Source: Kuschelorhynchus macadamiae (lineage: Eukaryota; Arthropoda; Insecta; Coleoptera; Curculionidae). From it: 64,000 nt of DNA. Shown here in pieces: positions 15,179-26,731 of this stretch. Position 1 is the stretch's first letter. Each line of letters starts with the position of its first letter. Location of the stretch: assembly GCA_030620095.1 (NCBI GenBank), contig JAUTXW010003831.1, positions 368,001 through 432,000 of the forward strand, written 5' to 3'. The notes under the pieces were generated by a model. The model did not search any database. It saw only the letters and a program-made list of their open reading frames with translations, and was not told where the DNA came from. Position numbers and translations under genes: made by a program.

Positions 15179-15181
<3 letters not shown>
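12808..15181 (-). mobile_element. Tc1/mariner-superfamily element with ~570-bp inverted repeats
   Basis: Ends are CAGGGTGTCTATTTTAGGGT and its inverse, flanked by TA on both sides and set in (TA)n. The arms run to roughly 13380 and 14590 with scattered indels. For example, the right arm has an extra block near 15095-15125. The whole is about 2.37 kb and carries a dead transposase on the minus strand. Confidence 0.88.
13357..14465 (-). pseudogene. mariner-like transposase pseudogene
   Basis: The N-terminal part reads NDEKVDMLFVYARSMRNADN near 14445. A 90-codon open piece starting at 14231 leads to SDESRFCNNDWFNRNIHYRW (first catalytic Asp region). There the Trp usual before SDESRF has become a stop (TGA). 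Downstream are FFQQDGAIAHH, then WSPRSPNLTPIDFSIWGYIK. The frame ends at 13357-13359. Several stops and shifts (near 14300, 13967, 13845 and 13660) make it inactive. It differs clearly in sequence from the 5.9-6.9 kb transposase, so it is a different family. Confidence 0.85.

Positions 15182-15235
<54 letters not shown>
15182..15235. repeat. (TA)n microsatellite
   Basis: TA tract between the right mariner end and a LINE relic; the mariner probably inserted into one longer tract spanning 12751-12807 and this one. Confidence 0.97.
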
Positions 15236-15236
<1 letters not shown>

Positions 15237-15800
15237 CAGGTAGAAAGTAATATTTTTTGAAAATACCTCTGCATGAGTGTCTGACTGACCAACCATAATA
15301 ATATTCTATACGGTAAGCGTAATACAAAACATACCATTGACAGTTTTTTTGCTTAATTCCGTTATCTGCCAGTCCCAGTTGCATTACATTATCAATATAA
15401 ATGTCCAAAGGTTTTATCTCTCTTACCGATGTGCTAGGCGGGAAACAAACAAACACAGTTTTCTTAAAATTGAGAATAAGCCTATTTTATTAATAACCGC
15501 TGTTGGAAAGCAATCACTACTTCTTGCAACCTCTCGACATCAGTAGCTAAGGATGTTCCTGAACAAATATACGAGTTACAATCAGCAAACATATAAGATC
15601 ATTAACATTTTCAACAACCATAGGCAGATTAAATCGAGAAAAATATCGAGAATAAAAATAGCCCAGTATAGATCCTTGCGGTACCCCTAACCTCATTTTA
15701 ATTTGTTAGATCTCACATCACCAATACCTACAACTTGACCCCTGTCTTTGAGATGATTATACCCATTTACAAATTTTGCATCTATACTTGTATCGACTTA
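15236..15800 (-). pseudogene. LINE reverse-transcriptase relic
   Basis: Read on the minus strand, the sequence gives fragments ADCNSYICSGTSLATDVERLQ, PLDIYIDNVMQLGLADNGIK and YYAYRIEYYYGWSVRHSCRG. They are in the order expected for the RT palm end and thumb of Jockey/CR1-type LINEs (YADD... KFLG... YYA...Y.I..WG). Frames change several times and an internal piece is missing near 15345. The 3' end stops at the (TA)n tract. Confidence 0.7.
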
Positions 15801-17985
15801 ATTTACAGTTCAGATCTCGTGAATACTACATTGGTACGATGATATGTTAATGATTAGCTCGCTATTTTTTAGAAATGTTCGCTATTTTTGGGAAATGTCC
15901 GTTCCTGACAATTTGTACATACAAGTGCTATGTTCTTACAATTGTAACAACTGACTCCTGTAGCTAGAGAGCTATCCGAAAACCAGCAGCGTATGAAAAA
16001 ACTGATGATGATGTCTTTCAAAATTTACTTACAAACGTCTTTAAAAAATACAGCTGTCATTTTTTAATTTAGCTTTCTAGCACTTGTTTGTTAAAAAAAA
16101 TATTTACTGCCAAATAGTGATATTATTGTTCATTAAATACATTTTGGTACTCAAAATAATAAATTTATTGATGAACGCCTTTGACATTTTAATAACAACA
16201 AAACGCGTGAAATATGGGAGGGAATAGCACTACTGTGACAATAAAAAAAATAACTGGCGAACATTGCATTTAGATCTGGTTTAGTTATTGAACCTTTTGG
16301 TTGAATTTTCGTCCATTATTTGCTAGAGTATTACCTTATATTGCATAGAATAAAGACAATCGGTCAGAAAAACCGTCTAACTTGTAAAAAAAGTGTGCTA
16401 ATCGTAAATCTATACAAACATTTTTTCAACGTTTTGTATATGTTCTTTTCTTTAACGCTGGCAGCCTTAAACAAACACATTCGCATACAACCAAATTTGC
16501 AACGAAAATTCTCATTTTCATTCGTCAACAACGGGCCTTTGCCTCGTCATTTCTCTCATTTGTTGCCAAGAGTTTCTCCCTAACATCCCTTTAACTTTTT
16601 GCGAGTAGAAAGATGCCCCAAAGTAAACAAAAAATACGCATTTTCTGTTTTCATCATGCGAAGTGCACTGCAGTGTTGCCATGAAGAGATCCGTCTAAAA
16701 AAACAGGGCCGGAGTCAGAAGACATGTTTTTGCAGAGCATCAAGAACATTTTCAAGTAGCTATACACATTTTTCTTTGTTAATAATTTGTAATGAATGAG
16801 GAAACTTGAGTAAACCATCAAATAAAAAATATTATTATAATTTTTATTTTAAAATTACTTCGATCTATTTACATTAAAAAAAATATTAGATTTCATAAGT
16901 AAACCTCTTAGTAATAACACGCGTTAAAAAATATTTGTGTAATTTGAAATAGGGCTATTAAAAATATGTGATATATCCGGTAACAAAATCTCAAACAAAA
17001 AATAATAATATATACTGAGTAAATTGCAATTTGGGATATTGTCTTTTATGATTCTTGATATTTTCTTTCCTTTGTGATAAAAAAAATGTGTCTATTTTTC
17101 CACTCTTGTTCAGTTTTTTTCAAAAATCAACTAGCCAAAATTTACCATTCTATGATAACTCATAAAAATTGTTTATTGTCGATGTTGATACAATAATATC
17201 CAGTCCATACCTTTCTTTGTGTGCCTCTCTCCGCTGGAAAAATTTTATTTCGGAATCAGTTTTACATACAGCTAACTCGCCTGGGGACTAATAGTAATGC
17301 CACAAAAAAAATATTGGGATTTTTATGAAATTTAAAAATTTTAGTGAGATTTTAGTTATTATAAAGATTTCCTCTGAGCATTTGAAACATTTTTGTGATA
17401 TGTGTGTGTTATTGAATTTTGTTTATCAGAATTTCCCATCCAGCGGCTGGGCATTCAGACTAGGAAGTCAAAGCATTCTGGGAGATTCAAGCATCAATTC
17501 GCATATATAACAAATGATAAAATACAAACCGTATTTTAATACATTCTAAAATTCTATGCAAAATTCTAGGCCAATTTGATTAAACATAACTTATGCCAAT
17601 TGTTTTCGAGATTTTCAAATATGAAAATTGACAATTTCGGATTAGGGGATGTATTTCTAAACGGTGATATTTTTTTCGTCAAATGACAGGCATTGATTAT
17701 TATCTGATACAGGATTTGCAACAAGTTCCAATAGATTTGTGTTATACACGGTAGACACAATAAACTCATTTTGTCTTTACTTTCTGAACACCTTGTGGAA
17801 GAATTTCAGGACGCAAAGATGTGAAATTTTTAAGTTTCACCTTTTCTCCTTTTTCGACTAATATTAATATTTCTGTTCTAAAAGAAAACACACATTTTAA
17901 AAGAAGCTATGCAATTTACAACAATAACAAACATTAAAACCATTGTAGATAACTTAAACAAATAAACACATACTGATACTGCGAA
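15801..17985. other. AT-rich stretch, nothing recognisable
   Basis: Short ORFs at 16320-16583 and 16599-16799 show no domain and do not look coding. Confidence 0.5.
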
Positions 17986-17994
17986 TTGCCTCCG

Positions 17995-18665
17995 CGTGCT
18001 GCAATGACTGCAGCCATCCGACGTGGTAAGCTTGACGTGGTGAAGCCATTTTAAATTGTTTCTCGTTATCGGTTGCGAATTAGCCTCACTAACATGCTTC
18101 ACATGTGCTCGATGGAGTTTAGATCAGGGCTACGTGTAGGCCAGTCTAATAATAACTAAAAACTTTTGCTCGAACTTTTGCCACGTGTGGCCTGGCATTG
18201 TCGTGCATTTAACAGAAAGTTTGACTAACAAATGGAGTAAAAGGAATGACCTGGTCGGCTAAACATTCCTCAATATTACCGTTAGCAGTTAACGCGCCAT
18301 TTTCACAAGAACTGTACCGGTTGGTATTAAAACTCCAGCCCACACCATGATACTACCACTTCCAAAAGGTATTCTTGGAGATATGCAACATTTAGTAAAT
18401 CGTTCCCCTCGTCTTTTTCATATACACTGTCGTCCATCTGGAGAACGCAAACAATTTGTCTGAGAATAACAGATTTCCACTGTTTCAGTCTCTATATGCA
18501 CGGGCAATGTGTAATCGCCAAGGATTTAAGTAAAGCTGGACAAGCACCTGGCCTTCTTGACATCAATCCGTGTTCATGTAATATACGACGGGCAGTTCGT
18601 TCGTTGTGAAACTTTTGTGTCAAGTACATTTTTCAAGTCGACGACTAATAACGGTTACGCCGCGA
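17995..18665 (-). pseudogene. Tc1-like transposase pseudogene
   Basis: Minus-strand fragments in order are HEHGLMSRRPG-like text near 18570, then MHDNARPHVAKVRAKVF near 18180-18210 (second catalytic Asp motif HDNARPH), then LDWPTRSPDLNSIEHM near 18090-18140. The last is the WP..SPDLNPIEH.W signature of Tc1-like DDE enzymes, with the Trp after EHM changed to a stop. Multiple stops and frame changes are present. The flanking 18728-18975 block recurs at 20.9-21.1 kb. Confidence 0.8.
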
Positions 18666-18727
18666 TCCCGTAAAGTAACAAAAATCATCATCTCGCTAAC
18701 AATGTTAAACATATAAAAACTCACTTC

Positions 18728-18975
18728 ATCCATCTGAAGAATTAAAACATTAAACAAATTCACTCTAAGCTCCCTTAATCTTGCGCCAACAGCATCACCT
18801 TTTCCTCGCTTTTTTTTTTCAGTACAGTAGAAGTACAGTCAGAAACATTGGCAAACTTCAAAAAAAGTCTCTCGGGGCATTGATTTTTAATATACGTACC
18901 GTAGTGCCGGAAGTTCAGCGTGCTTTCGGCGTGACACTAGCAGCCGCATGTCGAGGGGTGAAATCACCCCTTTCA
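18728..18975 (+). repeat. Dispersed repeat, copy 1 (Tc1-flanking segment)
   Basis: Matches 20903-21140, including ATCTGAAGAATTAAAACATT, ATTGATTTTTAATATACGTA and a GTCGAGGGGTG...ATCACCCC end. It probably belongs to the same Tc1-type element as the transposase relic beside it. Confidence 0.8.
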
Positions 18976-19525
18976 TTTGTATTTTTTAAGATAAACGGTG
19001 TTAAATAACATTAATTTTTAAATGTAACACCCTGTATATTGTCACTGTTTTCGTTAATTTGAATTCACGATTAACAATATTACTATAATGAGCATTGTTT
19101 AGATTGATTAATGATAATTAAAATAGACATATTTCAAAACTATCAAAGCTAATACCATAAAACCCGGGCTAATAAAATGATTGTTCATTAAAGCAGGTAA
19201 TTCTGTGGTGTTTTTGTTTGGAAACAACAAGTTGATGTCGACTTCGAAAAATAAAAACGAAACACCATATTATAGTACCAGTGTTTATAGAAAATATTTC
19301 TCATACTAAGCGGCATCAATTTATTATGCAATGCCCTTTTTAAGTCGCTGCATTTTTTAAAACAAACAATTGAAGCACCTTTTAAACTGTCAGCAATAGT
19401 ATACATCGACGTGAACTCATATTGTCATTTCTTTCAATGATCTGCTTTTTTTTCTTGTACCTTTTTTATTGTATTCTGCCTAACATTAAGGAAACTAATG
19501 CGGTACTTGAAATAGAATAGAATTA

Positions 19526-19740
19526 GAATTTGAAATATAGGATAATTATTGTTTCATAAATTAATAACTTGGTCCAGCTAATTAAGTTTTTTGCCTATTC
19601 TCGATAATAAGTAATTGTAAGATTCTCATCTAAAATTAGATGCTTTGATATTTTGTCACCATCCATTATTATACCATTAAAAAAGGGGTGAAATGAAACT
19701 CTATTCCATAATATACTTTATGGATCATGCATTCTGTTTT
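19526..19740 (+). repeat. Direct repeat, copy 1
   Basis: About 215 bp almost identical to 20100-20283. The second copy lacks a 20-bp piece after GTTTCA and a few shorter ones. Confidence 0.9.
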
Positions 19741-20099
19741 AAAACATCAAAATAATATTGCCCTGCAATTATTTTAACTTTTAGCTATAATTTTCCACAA
19801 TAAATCGTTTTTTTTTAATTTAATAAATTATGCAGATTTTATTTCTATTGGAAAATTGTTAGTCTGTTAACCCTTTGTGAAATAAACTATTTTGTGCCAA
19901 TGAAGAACGTGAATGAAAATGTGAACTTGTGAAACTATATTTATATCATTATATTCTGTCGTACAGTGTTTTGTAGCTGTTAACATATCTGATATTCTTG
20001 TTTATCCCTTATAATTTATTATGCATCTCAATGCACGGTTTTGTTTTTTTTAAGTGCATCAAACTTCTCTTTATTAAATATACACATAATTGTCGTACA

Positions 20100-20283
20100 G
20101 AATTTGAAATATCGGATAATTATTGTTTCAGCTAATTAAGTTTTTTGCCTATTCTCGATAATAAGTAATTGTAAGATTCTCATCTAAAATTAGATGCTTT
20201 GATATTTTGTCACCATCCATTATTATACCATTAGGGGTATGAAACTCTACCATAATATACTTTAGGATCATGCATTCTGTTTT
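20100..20283 (+). repeat. Direct repeat, copy 2
   Basis: Near-identical to 19526-19740 at a spacing of about 570 bp, with small deletions. A recent local duplication. Confidence 0.9.
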
Positions 20284-20284
20284 C

Positions 20285-20880
20285 ATCTGGTATCATCCAC
20301 AAAAATCTAAAGTTCCCAGTCCTGAACAACAATATCATTAATGTACAGTACAAACAAATCCGGACCGAAGACAATTCCTTGGAAACTCCATGTCGATTGA
20401 CTTTGACGTTCCTCCCTATATTTCATCCGTTGGCAAAATCTGGTCTTATTGGTGGTAATATAATATGCGGCTGATTATACAAACTTTTTTTCGAGAGCGA
20501 GGATGAGGTTTGAATAAATTTTGTGTTTGCAAAATTGAAAAATCTTATGAGAAAATTGTATTACTCCCACCCAATATTTTCTCTTCGGCCTGTCTCTTCA
20601 TTGACCAAGGATGTACCATTATGTCTTGTCTGTGATTATAAAACCGAGCGCTATTTTAACAAGTACACTTCAAAAACCAAATTTATTTAACTTAATTAAC
20701 AACAATTCATAATTTATAGTATCAAATGCCTGACGAAAGTTCAGACTAACAATCCAAACAATTTTTTTTGAGCTACAGTATTTTTCCATCCAGAGATTAC
20801 GATCTGAAGTTCGCTTTTACATAAACATTTTTTTCTAAATTCAGCTTCAGCAAATTATTTTCATCAATGTATTCCATTAT
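20285..20880 (-). pseudogene. LINE reverse-transcriptase relic
   Basis: Minus-strand translation gives FRQAFDTINYELLLIKLNKF near 20690-20750 (the F.KAFD...H..LL.KL..FG motif of LINE RTs). Heavily damaged sequence follows, with a probable LFVLYINDI-like piece near 20340. Many stops. It lies against the local duplication on one side and the repeat at 20903 on the other. Confidence 0.65.
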
Positions 20881-20902
20881 ATCATGATTTAGCTGATGTC
20901 AC

Positions 20903-21140
20903 TTAATCCATCTGAAGAATTAAAACATTAAATAAATACACCCTAAGCTGTCCGTTCCTTTATCTCGCGCCATCAACTTCACCTTTTCCTCGCATTTTTC
21001 CCGAAAAACGTCGGCAAACGTCAAAACAAGTCTTTCTGTGTATTGATTTTTAATATACGTACCGTAGTGCTGTCAGTTCAGCCAGCGTGCTTTCGGCATG
21101 GCCCTAGCAGCCGCGTGTCGAGGGGTGGAATCACCCCTCG
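20903..21140 (+). repeat. Dispersed repeat, copy 2
   Basis: Second copy of the 18728-18975 segment, with the same GTCGAGGGGTGGAATCACCCC end. Confidence 0.8.
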
Positions 21141-21568
21141 AATTTTGGGTTAGGTTTTGCTCTCTGTTTTCGCCTGTTGTTGTCTGCAATCTGGCCTAGG
21201 ATTATGATTATTGCGAGTGTTATTGTTTCCAGCAACATTTGAGCCACGATTTTATCACTTTTATTTTTTATAGATGTTAACTGTGTATTAAACGTTTTAT
21301 TACTTAGTTCTGTGTTAGTGAGATTACTGAGGAGCTTTTTAACTTCCCTCGTAAAAGGGAAGTATTGTAAATAATTACGAAATCGTAGTGGCGGAGTCAT
21401 GATTTACAAAGAAAACTGTTTTTGGGTTTTTCGCCACAATTTCAATGTAAAATCAAAATACAAAACAAAAACTTTATATATTTAACTTAGAAGTTTAATA
21501 TGCAGTCTTTAGTTCTGGCTCCACTATGAAGGTACTCGAGGAACGGCACTAAAAAGTATCTATTTTCT

Positions 21569-21608
21569 GGACGTTTCGGAAAAAAGTCTACCCTCGTCTT
21601 CAGTCAGA
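21569..21608 (-). ncRNA. Hammerhead-ribozyme-like motif, imperfect
   Basis: On the minus strand CTGAAGA (21603-21597) and GAAACGTC (21577-21570) flank a weak stem II. Flanking TCTG and CAGA can pair as stem I only if one A is bulged. It is probably a decayed PLE terminus. Confidence 0.4.
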
Positions 21609-21632
21609 GAGTGTTATTGTTTCTCTGTCAGA

Positions 21633-22342
21633 CAGTGGCGGCTCGAAGATATAAGAACGGGTGAAGCACAGGTAGCTAGGTGGACAGCGCCGTAGGGCCA
21701 CGCCCAAAATGGCTGTTTTTTAACCTTTTTGTGATGTTAATCATCTATAGGTTTGGAACGTTTTTTAATAATTAGGGGAAATAATACGAATTTCTAACAT
21801 TTTAATTATATTTTTTTGTTCTTAAAAAACAGTTATGTACCAATATCTTAAAGTTAACTTCGATTCGATTTGATCGATGCAAAACCTCCGATGATCCGAG
21901 CGCAGTAATTTACATTAATTCTATAACAAGCAAACAAGCACCTGCAACCTGCAGCACAGTTCTATGCCGCTCCCATATCTATTTGGCTTACGGATATTCA
22001 CCATTGCGTAGCCATAGCATCTGCCCTAAACAAATCTAAGCGCGAAAGCCGGCGTGCGTGTGGGGGAGTCTGATGCGGAATTTGTTACTGCTGCTCAAAG
22101 GGTCGCTCTTAAGAAAAGGTGTTCAGCGCACTACGTTTTTAAGTCATTATTATTTTTTGAGTATATAACGCACTAGTTTTGAGAGAAAATATTGGTATAA
22201 TTAAGTAAATAATGTAAATTTATATAAAACATACTGCATTTTTATAATAAAAATATAGATTATAAAATGCTTAATATTTTAAAACTATTTTTAGTTTTAA
22301 CTAAATTGATTGGAACCCGCGTCCCTTGGCGAGCCGCCACTG
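21633..22342. mobile_element. hAT-type non-autonomous element (710 bp)
   Basis: 13-bp perfect terminal inverted repeats CAGTGGCGGCTCG (21633-21645) and CGAGCCGCCACTG (22330-22342) are flanked by a perfect 8-bp direct duplication CTGTCAGA (21625-21632 and 22343-22350). An 8-bp duplication is the hAT hallmark. No transposase is inside. The perfect duplication suggests a fairly recent insertion. Confidence 0.93.
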
Positions 22343-22379
22343 CTGTCAGAGATTAGCCATTCTGGTTATATTTCTGATA

Positions 22380-23595
22380 CAAAACATGGCGGCCTAGTGA
22401 AATGCAAAAAAAATATTACTAAAAAAACTAATTATCAAATTTGCCTCAAATTTTGCACAAAAATCAAGTATTACAAAGGAATGAACTGATAACATTTTGG
22501 TATAAATATAAGATAGCAAACAAAATGGCGCCATAAAAAAATGAACCTGAAAAAACTACATATTAGATTAATTTCAAATTTGGTTTAAGCATTAAGTCTG
22601 ATATAGAGATAAACTGCTGGTAAAGTTGTGGTACCAATTCAAGATGGCGGAACAAAATGGCGCCAAAATTTATTTTTTAAAACTTATTCAATGGACTTTA
22701 AATTTTGCAGACAAATTAAATGTGATAGAGGGATAAACTGGCACGAATTCAAAATGACGTAACAAAAAAGCGGTGTGCATCGATGTAAAAACTATTTATT
22801 GAATATATTACTTCCCTCGTAAAAGGGAAATATTGTAAAAAATCACCCTCGGAGATTTTTTCAAATCTTTACGTTTCGGGGTCGCTATATGCTGGAAAAA
22901 GTGTTTTCTCAATTCCGTCGGTCTGTCTGTCTGTCTGTCCCTTTGCCTGTTTGAGGAACAGCTAAAAAAATACTTACCCGATTGACTTCAATTTTTGGTG
23001 AACAATTAAAAGTCGTATGGGAATGACCTGGTCACAATTTAATAAAAATCCGTTATGGCGAAACAAAATTGCGGCATAGTTAAATGTTAAAAACAACTTA
23101 TTCAGTTTACCTCAAATTTACATTTAAGTGTTAGTAATTAACTAGTAAAATTTTGGTACGAATCCAAGATGGCGAAATAAAATAGCGGCTTAATAAAATA
23201 TTTAAAAATCCAGCCTGAAAAAACTACTTAATAGATTGATTTCAAATTTTGTGCAAGAATTAACTGTTGTATAGAGATAAACTGGTAAAATTATGGTACG
23301 AATTCAAGATGGCGGAATAAAATGGCGGCCAAAAGAAATGTTTGTAGTCTTGAAAAAAATTGATATAAATTATCCTGTAATATTTTGGTATGAATCCGAG
23401 ACAGCAAAACAAAATGGAGGCTTAATAAATTATTTTTAAAAAATCTGTCTAAAAAACTACTTAATAGAAAAATTTTAAATTTTGGACATATACTAAATAT
23501 AGAGATTAATTGCTAAAATTGTGCTACGAATTCAAGATGGAAAAACAAAAGCCAAATAAAATGTGTAAAAAAATCAATGTAAAAATCTTCTTATT
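22380..23595 (+). repeat. Internally repetitive dispersed element, copy 2 (left part)
   Basis: Degenerate units of roughly 130-140 bp. Each has a block such as AAGATGGCGGAACAAAATGG near 22385, 22520, 22650, 23050, 23170, 23310 and 23410. A fresh start motif (ACTTCCCTCGTAAAAGGGAA plus GTCT repeats) lies at 22809-22940, so two copies abut. A LINE interrupts the second copy; it resumes at 25746. Confidence 0.75.
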
Positions 23596-24047
23596 CAATT
23601 ACCTTAATATCTTGCAGGAAACTGAATATACAAATACAAATATCTTTATTACTATCAGAAATAATACGTCATTACGATTCCCAATAACACTTAAAAGATA
23701 GTAACGACGGATAGTACCGCGATTATCCCAAACGATAAAACAATATACCCAAAGAGTACCTGTGTCGTAGAGCCCATTTTAAAAATTAATTACTATAATT
23801 TGCAAATTTGATTCTAACAACTAAGATTTGATACACTTTAAAGTATTACAACATAATTAACAAAGACAAAAAACTAATAAAGGCAAACAACAGGCAAGCA
23901 AGCACCCAAGCACGGACAGGAGGAGGAGGACCCACACGACACCGATGTAGGGAGTATTTAAGTTGAAAGTTGTTACTACTAAACAAATGAGGGGATCGAC
24001 TAGCAGAACATTGGATCTAACTAAAACGAAAATATCGAGGGAAGAAA

Positions 24048-25745
24048 CTAATGCTTTTGCAAATCCAGAAGATATTTTTTTATACAGAATGCAAATTTTC
24101 CGTGCGTAAATTCCTTAACGTGAGTTGATAATTTATTCCACATTTGAACTGGAACGTATGAAAATGATTTGTGGAAGCTTGCCGTTTTATGTTGAGGTAC
24201 TAAGATGCAATTTGTGTTTTTAGTATTCTGTGAGTGTATAAAACTATTAAATATATTTTTTAACTACGGTGGCTGTCCGGTTTTGAGTATTCTATAGATA
24301 CAAATATACATGTGATGCAATCGTTGATTTTTATCTTTAAAATTTATATTTAAGTAAGGAGTAATACGATGTCTATGAGGTCTGCTGTACGAAAATCTCA
24401 TAAAGCTATTCTGTATTTTTGTATTGTTCTCTCTAATGCTGACGACAGAGAATCCGAGTAAACTAAGTCACCGTAATCCAATAAGGATAAAATAAGCTTT
24501 TCACATAAATAATATTTTACTTTTGAAGGAAGCATTTTTTTTAAGGGTGCAGATTTTTTAAACGCATATATATGCTACTTTGAGTTTACTTTTAATATGT
24601 GCATGAAAATAAAAAGATGAGTCAACAATCAAACTCAAGTTCCTCCTTCGCTACAGGAAGGATTTCATGATCTATTTCCGAAGAAAACAACACATGATTT
24701 TGAAGCATTCAATTTTAAATTGTGGCCATTGGCAAAGTTGCTTATATTTTGTAAGTTAAAATTTTTCTGAGATAAATTTAAGTCAGATGAGTGAAATGAG
24801 ATATATAGTTACGAATCATCTGCATATTGTTGTAAGTTAGAATGCCTTACACACTCATTAATGTCAGCAACATAGAGAGAAAACAATGAGGGTCCCAATA
24901 TGAAGTTTTAGGGCACACGCGACACCAGAAGCAAGCTATTAGATTTATCAATGACACCGCCTCTTCTAATTGATACACTGTGGGAATTCTCTTTAAGATA
25001 CGAACTGAGTAAGGATACGGAATTATATGAAAATCCAAAATAGTGCAGTTTAGCTAGAAGCATGCAATGACTTATGTTATTAAATGCCTTCTAAAATCAA
25101 GAAGTATTTGTATTTTTTGTAATTCGCCTTTGATTCTTATGTTATTAACCATGCTTACTAAGCTAGTTGTACTACAATTTTTGCTAATACCCGACTGACA
25201 ACTTGGTTTAATATTAAGTGGATATATAAAATCGCTAACTTGCTGACAGATATGCCTCTTTAAAATTTTAGAAACCACGGGTAAGATACTTATTGGTCTC
25301 AAATCTTTTACTTCTTTGGGATTAGCTATTTTAGGTAATGGGATAATTACTGCTTTTTTCCATTCATTGGGGAATACCTTATTGAAAATACAAGCGTTTA
25401 TAATATTTATTAAGGGTCTTAGACAATACGGTAGACAAAGTTTAAGGCTTTTTATTGATGATCCGTCCGCCCCAACAGCATTTGTGTCTATTCCTTTAAC
25501 AATTTTATATATCATTTCTTCGTTTATAAGATTAATTTAATTCTTTAGTTACATTATTGTGCTTGTTAGATCTATAAAATTCAATTTTATCCTAACATAC
25601 CGTATTAATGACAGTAATACAGCTAGCAAAATATTTATTTAAGGTCTCTGAATTGGATAAATTTTCGGGCAATTCTATTTTTTTATTCTGCGTTAAATTA
25701 AGTTTTTTGCATTATTCCAAAATTCACTCCAATTTTTTGATTGAT
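24048..25745 (-). pseudogene. LINE (Jockey/CR1-type) RT pseudogene
   Basis: The longest open piece (25515-25072) reads GADGSSIKSLKLCLPYCLRP and continues VIIPLPKIANPKEVKDLRPISILPVVSK, the N-terminal RT fingers of Jockey/CR1 LINEs. Downstream in other frames are FILGPSLFSLYVADINECVR, YADDSQLY (catalytic box near 24820), LDYGDLVYSDSLSSALERTI, and a C-terminus FSYVPVQMWNKLSTHVKEF ending at 24048. The endonuclease is missing, so the copy is 5'-truncated near 25745. About 450 bp of probable 3'-UTR follow, to near 23600. Confidence 0.85.
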
Positions 25746-26030
25746 TAAATATGATACAGGTATTAACTGGTAGAAATTCAAAATGACGATCCAAAAAGGC
25801 GGTCTGAAAAAATCAGTGTAAAAAATCAGTTTATTTTATATCATGCCCAAAAAATAAATGTGGCATACTTAAAAACTGGACAAATATTGGTACGATTCCC
25901 ATATGGTGGGACAACTTGGCGAGCAATAAAAATTTTTGAAAAGGCAGTACTATGGGCGGAACTAATTGGGTTTCACTTTACTATTCGTAATGAAAGGAAA
26001 CATTTATAACGAAGGAAGTTCCGTGTAAAG
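25746..26030 (+). repeat. Internally repetitive element, copy 2 (right part)
   Basis: Continuation after the LINE insertion. It ends in GAAAGGAAACATTTATAACG and AAGGAAGTTCCGTGTAAAG, the same terminal motif as at 3068-3095. Confidence 0.7.
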
Positions 26031-26730
26031 AAAACTTACCCATTTTTTGAATAAATGTAGTTAGTAAGGTGTATTATCAAGATCCCATTTTATTAATCTA
26101 AGTACATTGAACAAAAACTTGAGTTAATGTAGGCGTGTAATGTAATAATTATCGCTTATAGGCCAGGTCTCTGAGACAAAAATTATCCTAAAATTTACCC
26201 AATTAGAATTTATGAATTAATGGGTTTATTTAGGTGTAAATTGAGATAAACTAAAAAGCACGGACGGATTCAAGACTATCAAATAAGCTAAAACAGTACG
26301 TTTTTAACTTTTTGCACTATATTTCAAAAACAATGCAAAAATTCGCCAACGTTATACACTACTTTTATGTATTTAATAGCCAAGAAAGTGGATGACAGCA
26401 AAACTTTATATAATAAATTGTTTCGAAGATATGGTAGTTCAAACTTGGTCGAAAATATTGAAAGATTACTTGAAAATTTTTATTTCTATATATATCTTAT
26501 GCAATTGTTCCAGGTGTCTCGGACGAAAAAATTGTAAACGACACTATTGACAGTAGACTTTACAATGAAACAAATGCGACCTTTTTGAACCCTGTAGGAC
26601 CGGAGATATGAAGTCGTGAAACAGAGACCAAAATCGTTATTCTGCATGGCCTTTTGTCCTGCTGGAAGTTGTAGATGTTGCACAATATTATTACATGGAA
26701 TAACAAATCTAAGCCAGTACCAAATTTATA
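26031..26730. other. AT-rich stretch, nothing recognisable
   Basis: A 65-codon minus-strand ORF (26486-26683) has no domain. No element ends seen. Confidence 0.5.
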
Positions 26731-26731
26731 A

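Noticed and set aside
22385..23560. CRISPR-like array of regularly spaced repeats
   Set aside because: Units are long, degenerate and spread over AT-rich filler in a eukaryotic genome; no cas genes and no constant repeat with unique spacers.
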